Below are positions 41,653 through 50,205 of a stretch of 64,000 nucleotides of DNA, in pieces. A program made the position numbers and the translations under genes. This DNA comes from Streptomyces albidoflavus (lineage in GTDB: Bacteria > Actinomycetota > Actinomycetes > Streptomycetales > Streptomycetaceae). Where the stretch lies: positions 186,001 to 250,000 of the forward strand of contig NZ_JOII01000004.1 in the NCBI RefSeq assembly GCF_000719955.1. Reading direction: 5' to 3'. How positions within the stretch are numbered: the stretch's first letter is position 1; every line of letters starts with the position of its first letter. The notes beneath the pieces are model-generated. The model searched no databases. It was given only the letters and a program-made list of their open reading frames with translations, and was not told the origin of the DNA.

Positions 41653-42546
41653 TCAGGGTTCGCGGCGGCCGAACTCGGCCGCATGGTCGGCTGCCCAGCG
41701 CGCGAAGGTGGCCGCCGGGTGGCCGGTGAGGCGCCGCACGTGATCGGTGACGCACGGGGAGTCGGGGCGCCGCTCCGCCGCCGCGACCAGCGCGTCCGCG
41801 AGGGGCTCGGGAAGGCCGTCCGCGAGCATCCGTGCCCGTGCTCGGGCGGCAGGGAGCGCCTCGAAGCGCAGATCGCGCCGGAGCGCGGCACCGAGCTGGG
41901 CGACCTGCTCGGCGCGGCCGAGTATCTCCGGTCCCGTCAGCACGTACGGGCCGTGGTCCCGGTCTGCGTGGTCGGCGAGCAGCACGGCCACGGCGGCGTC
42001 GGCGACGTCCCGCTCGTCGACGACGGCCGTACGCGCCGCCTGTGGACCCGAGACGACGTCGCCCGCCGCCAACTGCCGCTTCCAGCCGCGGGCGTTGGAG
42101 GCCAGCGTGTCGCTCCGCAGCACCACGGGCCGCAGCCCGGCGCCGTGGAGGAGGGCTTCCATGTCGGCGTGCACCTGGACGATGGGGTCGGTCTGGTGGG
42201 CGGACCCGTCCTTGACGGCGGCCGAGGAGAGGTGGACGAGGCGGGGCGCCGCCGCGGCGAGTTCCGCGATCAGGCCGTGGGCGGGGGCGGAATCGAGCAG
42301 GGGCCAGATCAGGAAGACCGCATCGACGCCGTCGAGCGCCTGGCGGAGGGCAGCGGGGTTCGTGAGGTCGCCGGTCACCGGCTCGGCCTCCGGTGGCGCA
42401 CCTGCCAGGTCGCGGACCAGGCAGCGGACGCGTGCGCCCTGCGTCCGGAGGCGGTCGGCGACCTCCCGGCCGAGGTTGCCGGTGGCGCCGGTGACCAGGA
42501 CGGTGGGGCGGCTGGAAGAACGCGTGGGCGTGGTGGTGTCGGGCAT
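41653..42546 (-). CDS. NmrA/SDR-a5-type NAD(P)-binding protein
   Basis: A 297-residue atypical SDR. VLVTGATGNLGREVADRL is the dinucleotide loop, VRCLVRD the NADP specificity turn, and VHLSSAAV the active-site Ser segment without the full Tyr-x3-Lys. Proteins of this group are NAD(P)H-dependent quinone reductases or redox sensors. It is divergent from a MerR gene and is driven by a promoter with the 19-base spacer typical of MerR control. Its ATG at 42546 is only seven bases from the -10 box, so the mRNA is probably leaderless. Confidence 0.88.
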   Translation of the reverse strand: MPDTTTPTRSSSRPTVLVTGATGNLGREVADRLRTQGARVRCLVRDLAGAPPEAEPVTGDLTNPAALRQALDGVDAVFLIWPLLDSAPAHGLIAELAAAAPRLVHLSSAAVKDGSAHQTDPIVQVHADMEALLHGAGLRPVVLRSDTLASNARGWKRQLAAGDVVSGPQAARTAVVDERDVADAAVAVLLADHADRDHGPYVLTGPEILGRAEQVAQLGAALRRDLRFEALPAARARARMLADGLPEPLADALVAAAERRPDSPCVTDHVRRLTGHPAATFARWAADHAAEFGRREP

Positions 42547-42553
42547 GATCGGG

Positions 42554-42584
42554 ACGCTAGCGATTCAGGTCGACATGAAGGCAA
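42554..42584 (-). promoter_or_regulatory. MerR-type promoter with 19-base spacer and central operator
   Basis: On the minus strand TTGCCT (42584-42579) and TAGCGT (42559-42554) are 19 bases apart, the overlong spacing that MerR proteins correct by twisting DNA. In the spacer lies TTCAGGTCGACATGAA (42564-42579), a 16-base palindrome with one mismatched pair. It should control the NmrA-like gene, and probably merR too. Confidence 0.7.
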
Positions 42585-42594
42585 GGGCCGCGTG

Positions 42595-42966
42595 GTGAGG
42601 ACGATCGGGGAAGTGGCCGCGGAGCTGGGGGTCGAGACCCACGTGCTGCGGCACTGGGAGAGCGTCGGCGCCCTCACCGTGCGTCGCGACGGCAACGGCC
42701 ACCGCGTCTACGACGACGGCGCGCTGGAACAGGCCCGTACCGTGCTGCGGCTGCGCCGCGTCGGGCTCTCGCTGCCGGAGGTCGCGGCGGCCATGGCGCC
42801 GACGAAGGCGGCGGCCCAGGCCGTCGTGCGGGCGAAGATCGCGGCGCTGGAGGAGGAGATCGCCCACCGGCGGCAGGCGGTCACCTTCCTGCGGCACACC
42901 GCCGAGTGCCGCCACCGCTACTTGGACGACTGCCCGGAGTGCGCGGCCTTCGTCCGCGGAGGCTGA
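42595..42966 (+). CDS. MerR family transcriptional regulator
   Basis: A 123-residue regulator. The winged helix-turn-helix (TIGEVAAELGVETHVLRHWESVGALTVRRDGNGHRVYDDGALEQARTVLRLRRVGLSLPEVAAAM) is canonical. A dimerisation coiled coil (VVRAKIAALEEEIAHRRQAVTFLRHTAEC) follows. The C-terminal tail holds four Cys and several His (ECRHRYLDDCPECAAF), suited to a metal or thiol-reactive ligand. GTG at 42595 has AAGGG eight bases upstream; a GTG three bases earlier is possible. It is divergent from the NmrA-like gene, whose promoter carries its presumed operator. Confidence 0.9.
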   Translation: MRTIGEVAAELGVETHVLRHWESVGALTVRRDGNGHRVYDDGALEQARTVLRLRRVGLSLPEVAAAMAPTKAAAQAVVRAKIAALEEEIAHRRQAVTFLRHTAECRHRYLDDCPECAAFVRGG

Positions 42967-42975
42967 GCGTCCGGC

Positions 42976-43362
42976 CTACGCGCTGTGGGCGATCTGGATG
43001 AGGTTGCCGCAGGTGTCGTCGAGGACCGCGGTGGTGACCGGGCCCATCGTCAGCGGTTCCTGGACGAAGGTGACCCCCAGTTCGCTCAGCCGGCCGAACT
43101 CGGCGGTCACGTCGTCCACGGCGAAGGAGGCGGCGGGGATGCCGTCGTGGACCAGGGCCTCCTTGTAGGGCTTGACGGCGGGGTGGCCGTCGGGCTCCAG
43201 GAGCAGTTCGGTGCCCTCGGGGGCCTCCGGGGAGACGACGGTCAGCCAGCGGGCCTCGCCGAGGGGGACGTCGTGCTTCTTCACGAAGCCGAGCGCCTCG
43301 GTGTAGAAGCGCAGCGCCTTCTCCTGGTCGTCGACGAAGACGCTGGTCAGGTGGATCCTCAT
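42976..43362 (-). CDS. VOC family (glyoxalase/bleomycin-resistance fold) protein
   Basis: A 128-residue protein with two beta-alpha-beta-beta-beta modules. The N-terminal metal-site His is in RIHLTSVFVDDQEKALRFYTEALGF, the second half has ASFAVDDVTAEFGRLSELGVTF and ends DTCGNLIQIAHSA with the late Gln/Glu-His positions. It belongs to the large group of uncharacterised VOC enzymes. Its ATG overlaps the ArsR stop as ATGA, making an ArsR-VOC operon under its own operator, as seen for inducible small-molecule defence genes. Confidence 0.88.
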   Translation of the reverse strand: MRIHLTSVFVDDQEKALRFYTEALGFVKKHDVPLGEARWLTVVSPEAPEGTELLLEPDGHPAVKPYKEALVHDGIPAASFAVDDVTAEFGRLSELGVTFVQEPLTMGPVTTAVLDDTCGNLIQIAHSA

Positions 43363-43652
43363 GGGGTGCTCTCCGGTGCGTCGGGCCTGAGCCATCGGGT
43401 CACGATGTGCTCCAGCGGCTCGGTGTTCAGGTCGTGGAACTTGTAGCGGCCCTGGCGCCGGACGCGGACCAGCTCCGCGGCTTCCAGGACGGCCAGGTGC
43501 TGGCTGATCCCCTGCCGGGACAGCCCCAGGCCGTGCCTGGTCACCAGCCGCGTACACAGCTCGAACAAGGTCTGGCCGTCCCGCTCCGCCAGCTCGTCGA
43601 GAATGAGCCGGCGGGTGGGATCGGCCAGTGCCTTGTAGACATCCTCCGCCAT
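43359..43652 (-). CDS. ArsR family (winged-helix) repressor
   Basis: A 97-residue repressor: MAEDVYKALADPTRRLILDELAERDGQTLFELCTRL, then the recognition helix GLSRQGISQHLAVLEAAELVRVRRQGRYKFHDL. It lacks the metal-binding CxC box of ArsR and belongs to the ligand-unknown ArsR/YdhM-like type coupled to VOC or SRPBCC genes. The transcript is predicted to be leaderless, and a perfect inverted repeat covers its promoter, so autorepression is likely. It is coupled to the VOC gene. Confidence 0.9.
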   Translation of the reverse strand: MAEDVYKALADPTRRLILDELAERDGQTLFELCTRLVTRHGLGLSRQGISQHLAVLEAAELVRVRRQGRYKFHDLNTEPLEHIVTRWLRPDAPESTP

Positions 43653-43658
43653 TACCCC

Positions 43659-43688
43659 ACCATAGGCAAGCAGCGACTTGCCTATCAA
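43659..43688 (-). promoter_or_regulatory. ArsR promoter and operator
   Basis: ATAGGCAAG (43662-43670) and CTTGCCTAT (43677-43685) form a perfect 9-base inverted repeat with a six-base spacer. On the minus strand TTGATA, 18 bases, TATGGT lie around it, the repeat filling the spacer. TATGGT ends six bases before the ATG at 43652. Confidence 0.8.
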
Positions 43689-43717
43689 ATGGTGCAGCCG
43701 GGCGCGCGCCTCACGAC

Positions 43718-45852
43718 TCAGCTCTCCCCCTTGGACCTCCACAGCAGCCAGCCGAAGTACGGGGCGCCGATCACGGCGGTCACGATGCCGACCGGGATCT
43801 GGCCGGGGGCGATGACGGTCCGCCCGATCGTGTCCGCGACCACCACCAGCAGGGCGCCGAGCAGCGCCGAGACCGGGAGGACCCGGGCGTGCCGCTGTCC
43901 GACCAGGGCGCGGGCCGCGTGCGGGGCGACGAGGCCGACGAAGCCGATGACGCCGACGGCGGCCACCGAGGTGGCGGTGAGGACGACGGCGACGGTGAGC
44001 AGCCCGAGCCGCGTCGTGCCGGGCCGGATGCCGAGCAGCCGCGGGGTGTCCGCGTCCAGCCCGATGAGGTCCAGCTCGCGGCGGAGGACGGCCAGCAGCG
44101 GCAGCGCCACCACCAGCGCGGCCAGCACGGGCACGACCTCGGGGAGGGTGCGTCCGTACGTGGAGCCGGAGAGCCAGGTCAGCGCCTTGGTGCCGTTGTG
44201 CGGGTCGGTGAGGACGATGAGCAGGCTGACCAGCGCCCCGGTGCCGGCCGAGACACCGATGCCGATGAGGACCAGCCGGTTCTGCTCCAGCCCCCTCCGG
44301 GCGGCGAGCCCGAAGACGAGGGCGGCGGCGGCCGCGGCTCCGGCGAGGGCGGCCCCGCCGATGAACCAGAATCCGGCGAGCGGGACGACGGTGAGGACGG
44401 TGACCGCGCCGACGCCCGCTCCCCCGACGACACCGAGGATGCCGGGTTCGGCCAGCGGGTTGCGCGAGACGGCCTGGACGACGGCGCCGGCCACGGCCAG
44501 CGCGGCCCCGGCGAGGAGCGCGGCGGCGACGCGGGGCACCCGGGTGTCCAGGACGAAGGAGACCAGCTCGCCGGAGCGGCCGGTGATCCAGTACCGACGT
44601 CACCGAGGAGCAGGCGGGTGTCGCCCAGCAGGACGGCGGCGACGACCGCGCCGGCCAGCGCGGTCCCCGCGACCACCAGGGTCACCACGTACGCCCGGCG
44701 GCTCCGCAGGCGGGCGAAGGCCGTGGTGGGGTCGGCGGAGCCGGCGTCGCGGGAGCGGTGGGCGAGGACCACGAGCAGGAGCGCGCCGAAGAGGCTGGTG
44801 ACGATGCCGGTGGGGACGGCGGTGCCGGCCTGGGCGCCGAAGAGGGCGCGCAGCAGGATGTCGGCGCCGAGCACCACGATCATCCCGGCCACCGAGGCGG
44901 CGGGGATGAGGACGCGGTGGCGGAGGAGGACCGGGGCCCAGTTTCCGGCCAGCCGGACGACGGCGGGCGCGCAGAGGCCGACGAAGCCGACCGGACCGGC
45001 GACGGTGACGGCGACCGCGGCGAGGAGCACGGCGAGGACGACGGCGACGCCCCGGGTCAGGCGCGGGCTGACCCCGACCACGGCGGCGCCGTCGTCGCCG
45101 AGGGCGAGGATGTCGAGCCGCTTGCCGAGCAGGACCAGGCCGACGAGGCCGATCAGCGCGACGGGCGCCATCCGGTCGATGGTCTCCATGCCGATCTGGC
45201 CGAGCGAGCCGTTGCCCCAGGCGTACAGGCCGGAGGTCTGCTGCTCGCGCAGGATCAGCAGGAGCTGGCTGAGGCCGCTGAGGGCGAGGGTGAGGGCGGA
45301 GCCGGCCAGGACGAGCCGGATCGGGCCCGCCCCGGCGCGGGAGAGGCCCAGCACGATCCCGGCGGCGAGCAGGCCGCCGACGAAGGCGGTGCCGCCGGCG
45401 GGGAGGGCCGGGAGGGTGATGCCGAAGGCGGCGACCGCGACCACGGCCAGGTAGGCACCGGCGTTGACCGCGAGGGTGTCGGGCGAGGCCAGGACGTTGC
45501 GGGAGACCGACTGGAGGGGGGCGCCCGCCGCGCCGAGGGCGCAGCCGACGACCAGTCCGGCGGCGAGCCGGGGCAGCCGGGAGGAGAGGAGGACGGCGTC
45601 GGCCTGGTCGACGGCGTCGCCGCCGGTGAGGGCGGAGCCGAGCGCGTGCCAGAGGGTGCCCGGCCCGAGGGCCGCCGTGCCCTGGCTGACGTGCAGGGCG
45701 GCGAGGGCGGCCAGGACCAGCACCGCGACCGGGGCGAGGAGCAGGGCGCGGCCCCGGCGCGCGGCGGGGCCGGGCCCGGCGGAGGGCGCTGCCTCCGCCG
45801 GGGCGGCCGCCGGCGCGGGCCGGTCCTTGGTCGGGGAGGTGCTCACGTTCAC
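43718..45852 (-). pseudogene. Iron-siderophore ABC permease, double FecCD type, with frameshift
   Basis: A bimodular FhuB-like permease of about 711 codons. The first FecCD half (GTG 45852, overlapping the binding-protein stop as GTGA) runs to LLLGDVG near 44597. The second half resumes in another frame as WITGRSGELVSFVLDTRVPRVAA and continues to KGES at 43718. The span is 2135 bases, one short of a multiple of three, so a single-base deletion around 44591-44597 explains it. Conserved segments SRNVLASPDTLAVNAG and SRNPLAEPGILGVVGGAG mark the two halves. A sequencing error, a true mutation or a slippage site are all possible. A GTG at 44539 could restart the second half. Confidence 0.85.
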
Positions 45853-46823
45853 CCGGTCAGCGCGTCCACGATCGCGTCGACGTACTGCTTGCCGGAGGCG
45901 GTGCCGCCGAACATCCAGATGCCGTCGGGGAGGCGGTACACCTCGTCGTTCTTGACGAACGGCAGCGACTTCCAGACGGCGTTGTTCTTCAGTCCGTCGG
46001 CGAACGGGTCGCCGCCGTCGGTGTCGTTGGCGATGTAGGTGAAGCGGGCGTCGCCGATCCGGGTGAGCCCCTCGACGTCGGTGGAGGCGAGGCCGTACCC
46101 CTTGTCGCCCTTCATCTTCCAGGGACTGACCAGGCCGAGTTCGGTGTTGATGTCGGTGATCAGCGAGCCCTTGACGTAGGGGCGTACGGAGACCTGGTTG
46201 CCCTCCTGCCAGCCGTCGGCGAAGGCGACCTTCTCCCCGGCGAGGCCGGCGTCGGCGAGCTTCTTCTTGCCGTCGGCGAGCGCCTCGCGGAAGGAGGCGA
46301 TCTCGCTCTCGGCCTTCTTCTCGGTGCCGGTGGCCTCGGCTATGAGCTTCACGTTGTCGGTCATCTGGTCGATCTGGCGGCTCGCGTCGGCCGACTTCAC
46401 CACCACGACGGGGGCGACCTTGGAGAGCTGCTTGACGGCGGCGTCGGAGAGGTCGGTGGTGGCCACGACGAGGTCCGGCTTGAGTCCGGCCACGGTGTCG
46501 ACGCTGGGCTCGCCCCGGGTGCCGATGTCCTTGACGCCGTCGGGCAGGGGCGCGGCGGTGTCGTACGCCTGATAGCCCTTCACGTCGGCGACACCGACCG
46601 GCTCGACGCCGAGGGTCAGGAGGGACTCGACGACGTTCCACTCGGTGCCGACGACGCGCTTCGCGGGACCGTCCAGCTTCACCTTCTCGCCGCGGGCGTC
46701 GGTGACGGTGAGGGCGGCGTCGGCGGCGTTCTCCTTCTTCGGCGCCTCGGTGGAGCCGCAGCCGACGAGGGCGGTGGTGGCCACGGCGGCGAGCAGCGGC
46801 CACGCCAGGTACTGGGTTCTCAT
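45849..46823 (-). CDS. Iron-siderophore ABC transporter substrate-binding lipoprotein
   Basis: A 324-residue lipoprotein. The signal ends with the lipobox LVGC, and the mature protein has the two-lobed FepB/FhuD-type architecture: GTEWNVVESLLTLGVEPVGVAD, the linker region with KPDLVVATTDLSDAAVKQLSKVAPVVVV, and VYRLPDGIWMFGGTASGKQYVDAIVDAL at the end. It would capture ferric siderophore outside the membrane and pass it to the FecCD permease. It lies between the ATPase gene (six bases) and the permease gene (overlap), the middle gene of an iron-boxed operon. Confidence 0.9.
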   Translation of the reverse strand: MRTQYLAWPLLAAVATTALVGCGSTEAPKKENAADAALTVTDARGEKVKLDGPAKRVVGTEWNVVESLLTLGVEPVGVADVKGYQAYDTAAPLPDGVKDIGTRGEPSVDTVAGLKPDLVVATTDLSDAAVKQLSKVAPVVVVKSADASRQIDQMTDNVKLIAEATGTEKKAESEIASFREALADGKKKLADAGLAGEKVAFADGWQEGNQVSVRPYVKGSLITDINTELGLVSPWKMKGDKGYGLASTDVEGLTRIGDARFTYIANDTDGGDPFADGLKNNAVWKSLPFVKNDEVYRLPDGIWMFGGTASGKQYVDAIVDALTG

Positions 46824-46829
46824 GAGGTG

Positions 46830-47738
46830 TCAGGGCCTTTCGAGGCGGAGGTGGTGCCTGCCCACCGCGCGGGTGCGGGGGACGCGGGTGGAGGGGTCGG
46901 TGTCGACCTCGATCCGGATGCCGTACGTGCCGGTCAGCCGCTCGGCGTCGTAGACCTCGGCCGGGGTGCCGGCGGCGACGACGCGGCCGGCCGACAGCAG
47001 GACGACGCGGTCGGCTACGGCGGCGGCCTGGTCCAGGTCGTGCAGGACGACGCCGACGGTCACCCCGTGCTGGTCGGCGAGGTCGCGGACCAGGTCGAGG
47101 ATCTCCATCTGGTAGCGGAGGTCAAGGTAGGTGGTGGGCTCGTCGAGAAGGAGGACGTCGGTGTCCTGGGCGAGGCAGCAGGCGAACCAGACGCGCTGCA
47201 ACTGGCCGCCGGAAAGGCTCTCCACGCCCCGGTCGGCGAGCGCGGTGAGGTCGGTGATGGCCAGGGCGTGGTCGATGCGGGCCGCCCCGTCCGGGTCGCC
47301 GCCGCGCAGCCGTTTACGGTAGGGGTGCCGCCCGAAGCCGACCACCTCGCGGACGCTGAGTCCGGCGGGGGCGGTGCGGCTCTGCGCGAGCAGCGTGACG
47401 CGCCGGGCGAACTCGGTACGCGAGAGCGCGAGCGCGTCGACCCGCTCCTGGCCGTCGGCGAAGACCGTGACGCTCCCGGTCCGCGCCCGGTGCAGCCGCG
47501 CGACGGCGCGCAGCAGTGTCGACTTGCCGCTGCCGTTCGGCCCGATGAGCGCGGTGACCTGGCCGCGCGGCAGGCGGAGGTCGGCCCCGTGGACGACGTC
47601 GGTCCCGTCGTAGGCGACGGTGATGCCGTCCGCGTCCAGCCCGGTCGCCCCGGCGGTGCCGTCGTCCACGGCGGGCGCGCCGTGCCCGTCCACCGCGAAC
47701 AGGCGCGGCGGACCGTCTTCTCGGTCGAGTGCAGTCAC
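46830..47738 (-). CDS. Iron-siderophore ABC transporter ATP-binding protein
   Basis: A 302-residue ATPase. Walker A is GPNGSGKST, the signature LSGGQLQRVW, Walker B VLLLDEPTTYLDL, the switch His in VVLHDLDQAA, and PAEVYDAERLTGTYGI follows as in FepC/FhuC. A variable 50-residue N-terminal stretch precedes the ABC domain, so the true start may lie further in. The GTG at 47738 is eight bases past a TAACCT box within the iron box, so the mRNA may be nearly leaderless and is likely repressed by an iron-loaded DmdR/IdeR-type protein. Confidence 0.88.
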   Translation of the reverse strand: MTALDREDGPPRLFAVDGHGAPAVDDGTAGATGLDADGITVAYDGTDVVHGADLRLPRGQVTALIGPNGSGKSTLLRAVARLHRARTGSVTVFADGQERVDALALSRTEFARRVTLLAQSRTAPAGLSVREVVGFGRHPYRKRLRGGDPDGAARIDHALAITDLTALADRGVESLSGGQLQRVWFACCLAQDTDVLLLDEPTTYLDLRYQMEILDLVRDLADQHGVTVGVVLHDLDQAAAVADRVVLLSAGRVVAAGTPAEVYDAERLTGTYGIRIEVDTDPSTRVPRTRAVGRHHLRLERP

Positions 47739-47744
47739 AAGCGG

Positions 47745-47763
47745 TGAGGTTAGCCTAACCTTA
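47745..47763. promoter_or_regulatory. Iron box (DmdR/IdeR-type operator)
   Basis: TGAGGTTAGCCTAACCTTA matches the iron-box consensus TTAGGTTAGGCTAACCTAA at 16 of 19 bases. It sits seven bases before the ATPase GTG (47738), overlapping the presumed promoter, so the three transport genes should be repressed when iron is plentiful. Confidence 0.8.
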
Positions 47764-47934
47764 GCCAGGGTCGGGAATCGGCCCCTCACTCCACGGATGT
47801 GGCTTGATCCGGACGCTCCCGGCCGAGGTGGCCCGCCCTCCGGCCCGCGCCGTTACGCTCCCAACCGGCTCCTCACCGGAACGCCCCGGCCGGCCCACGC
47901 GCCCGCCGTCCCCCCTCTCGGGAGGTCACCTCCT

Positions 47935-48456
47935 ATGGACCCGCGCCCCGTCCCCTCGCCGCCCGGCGGCCCTCCGGTCAGCAACGCCTCGGTGCTTCTC
48001 CACAACGACGCCGGGGCCTACCTGCTGCACCTGCGGGACAATCTGCCCGGCATCTGGGAACCGGGCTCCTGGGCCCTCCCCGGCGGCGGCCGCGAACCGG
48101 GTGACCGCTCGCTGGCGGAGACCGCCCGGCGTGAACTCCGGGAGGAGACGGGGCTGGACCTCCCGGGGCTCGAACCGTTCACCGTCGAGACCGCCACCGG
48201 GATCGACGGATCGCCGGTCCTGATCCAGGTCTTCACCGCTCGCTGGAACGGCGACCCCGCCACGCTCCACCTCACCGAGGGCGTCCTGCTCCACTGGTTC
48301 CGCCCCGATGTCATGCCCCGCCTGCGCCTGGCCCCGTCCACCCTCGAACTGGTCCACCGGCACGCGGGGTTGCCCGCGCCCACGGGGTGGCCGGTCTCAC
48401 CACAGGAACCACCGGCCGGAGAGACGGGCGCCGACCCGCCCGGCCGACACCCGTGA
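47935..48456 (+). CDS. NUDIX hydrolase
   Basis: A 173-residue protein. The Nudix box runs GDRSLAETARRELREETGL, containing the REx2EE metal-binding core. VLLHNDAGAYLLHLRDNLPGIWEPGSWALPGGG is the preceding beta-sheet with the usual substrate contacts. It hydrolyses a nucleoside diphosphate derivative; the specificity is open. GGAGG lies nine bases before the ATG at 47935. It converges on the DinB-family gene (stop to stop, one base apart). Confidence 0.88.
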   Translation: MDPRPVPSPPGGPPVSNASVLLHNDAGAYLLHLRDNLPGIWEPGSWALPGGGREPGDRSLAETARRELREETGLDLPGLEPFTVETATGIDGSPVLIQVFTARWNGDPATLHLTEGVLLHWFRPDVMPRLRLAPSTLELVHRHAGLPAPTGWPVSPQEPPAGETGADPPGRHP

Positions 48457-49113
48457 TCAGCCGAGGACGAGCGGAAGGCTCGCCGCGAGGTCGCCCAGAG
48501 CCGCCCGCTCGGCGTCGGTCGGTGTGCGGCGTCCGGTGCCGACCCGCAGCGCGGCCTCGTCGGAGAACGAGGCGGGGAACGGGGCCCCGGCGATCCGCTC
48601 CAGCGCGGTGCGGGCCGCCGCCAGGGTCTCGGCGGGCGGAGCGGCGGCCGACGGCAGGTGTGCGGTCAGGTCGAGGTGGTGCAGGGTCCATTCGAGTACG
48701 TACGCCGCGAGGTAGTCACCGGCGGTCAGTACCTTGTCCTGGGTGCTGACAAGGAGGGCGGGGTCGGCGAGTTCGGCGGCCCGGCCGGCCGCCGAACCGA
48801 CGTCGTCGAGGTGGAACTTGAGCCACCGCGGCTCGCCGTAGGCGGCGGCCAGCCGGGGGATCAGCGCGTCCAGGGGGTCCTCGCCGGTCGGCGGCGCGTC
48901 GAGGAGTTCCCAGTAGGTGACGGCGTCCGCGGTCGGTTCGGACTCGGCGGGCGTGACCAGGGTGATCAGGACGTCCTGGGCGTCGATGACCAGATGGCAG
49001 ACCAGGTCCCGCACGAGCCAGCCGGCGCAGCCGGAGGGCTGGTCGAAGTCCTCGTCCGGCAGTGCGGCGACCGCCGCGCGCGAGGCTTGCCAGGAGTGCG
49101 AGAAGAGTTCCAC
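48457..49113 (-). CDS. Maleylpyruvate-isomerase/DinB-family mycothiol-dependent enzyme
   Basis: A 218-residue four-helix-bundle protein. WLVRDLVCHLVIDAQDVL carries the first metal His, and YVLEWTLHHLDLTAHLPSAA carries the two later His, the triad typical of the mycothiol maleylpyruvate isomerase N-terminal domain. It probably catalyses a thiol transfer with mycothiol, the actinobacterial thiol. The GTG at 49113 lies six bases after a TACGGT box and no ribosome site is seen, so it is called as the leaderless start; another GTG lies three bases upstream. Confidence 0.82.
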   Translation of the reverse strand: MELFSHSWQASRAAVAALPDEDFDQPSGCAGWLVRDLVCHLVIDAQDVLITLVTPAESEPTADAVTYWELLDAPPTGEDPLDALIPRLAAAYGEPRWLKFHLDDVGSAAGRAAELADPALLVSTQDKVLTAGDYLAAYVLEWTLHHLDLTAHLPSAAAPPAETLAAARTALERIAGAPFPASFSDEAALRVGTGRRTPTDAERAALGDLAASLPLVLG

Positions 49114-49119
49114 CACGGC

Positions 49120-49125
49120 ACCGTA
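49120..49125 (-). promoter_or_regulatory. -10 box TACGGT, predicted leaderless start at 49113
   Basis: TACGGT on the minus strand ends six bases before the GTG at 49113. Confidence 0.4.
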
Positions 49126-49307
49126 GGCCGGAGCCGACCGGCGGACAAGCGCATACGGCCGGCGGCGCACCGTGCACCTGACCGGTCGCCTGTCCCCTCC
49201 CCCGCCCGCAGCCCGCCGCCCGGGAGCAGCCGGCAGCGAGGGTCACCGCGACGGAGGGCGCCATCGGCAGGACCGCTGAGGGGACCTTCCCTCCGGTCGG
49301 CGTCCTG

Positions 49308-49991
49308 CTATGCCGAAGGCCGTCCGGGCAACCCCAGCATGTCCGTGAGGTGGTCCCGGGTATGGGCGTATGCCTCTTGGGCGTTCAGAGTGCCGACGTT
49401 CACGTTCAGGACGTGCCACGGGGTCCGGGCGAGGAGACGCCGCGTCAATTCACCTTCGGAGCGGAGATGAGCGGCAGCCGACGAGAGGTCGTGAACACCC
49501 CGCGTCCCAGGGGAGTCGGCAAGTTTCCGCACGTACCAGTCCTCCCAGGCGTCGCCCTCCCTCCGAACGGCGCGTCGCAGTGCCGTTTCGGGGTCGTCGT
49601 GGACATACACCACCGTGACCTGGGCCGGCCGCACGGCCCGGGACAGGTCTTCCATGACCTGGACGAGAGCCGGCTCGTCGTGGCCCCATGCCACAAGGGA
49701 CGGAATGAAGGGCAGGAGGGCATCCGTCACCAGGTAGTCCTTGCCCGCCGCGAGTGACTCCGCGACGTAGGCGCGCGTGCACTCGATCAAGGTCGCGGGC
49801 TGGACGGCGGCAGTCTCACCGGCGAACTCCTCAGCCACGGGCCGAAAGGCCGCCCGCGTGAGAATGTCGGCCTCCTCAAAGTGGTCCACCGATGCGCCGA
49901 AGCTGGTCAGCCACTGGGCCACCGCGCGACACAGGGTGGTCTTGCCAACGCCAGGACTGCTGCCGACAACGGAGATGAGGTGCAGGGCCAC
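49308..49991 (-). CDS. P-loop NTPase of unknown function
   Basis: A 227-residue protein beginning MALHLISVVGSSPGVGKTTLCRAVAQWL with a clear Walker A motif. Asp-rich FEEADIL and a later TVVYVHDDPETALRRAVRREGDAWEDWYVRKLADSP resemble the lid and nucleoside-contact segments of deoxynucleoside-kinase or shikimate-kinase-like proteins. The substrate is unknown. Codon use is a little lower in GC than its neighbours. The start is uncertain: GTG at 49991 puts the P loop at the usual place; an in-frame GTG at 50027 also exists. Confidence 0.7.
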   Translation of the reverse strand: MALHLISVVGSSPGVGKTTLCRAVAQWLTSFGASVDHFEEADILTRAAFRPVAEEFAGETAAVQPATLIECTRAYVAESLAAGKDYLVTDALLPFIPSLVAWGHDEPALVQVMEDLSRAVRPAQVTVVYVHDDPETALRRAVRREGDAWEDWYVRKLADSPGTRGVHDLSSAAAHLRSEGELTRRLLARTPWHVLNVNVGTLNAQEAYAHTRDHLTDMLGLPGRPSA

Positions 49992-50205
49992 GGAGGCAGT
50001 TTCGCACCCTCGTGCACAACCCTTCACTCCCTGAGCCGCCGGTAGCTGACCGGGAGTCCGGGCGGCGCCGCGGCCGGGACGGCCCGAGGAGGCGCACGGA
50101 AGGCGTACGGCCGGCGCGGTTCAGCCCTGCCTAAATAGCCTTCCCCCGGTCTCGCCCGCCCCGCTGGAATGACGCCGAACCCAGCCGCCTCACGGGGGAG
50201 TTCCA

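Noticed and set aside
50128..50140. TAAATA as the -10 box for the PKS-NRPS cluster
   Set aside because: No acceptable -35 hexamer at 16-19 bases upstream; cannot be supported.
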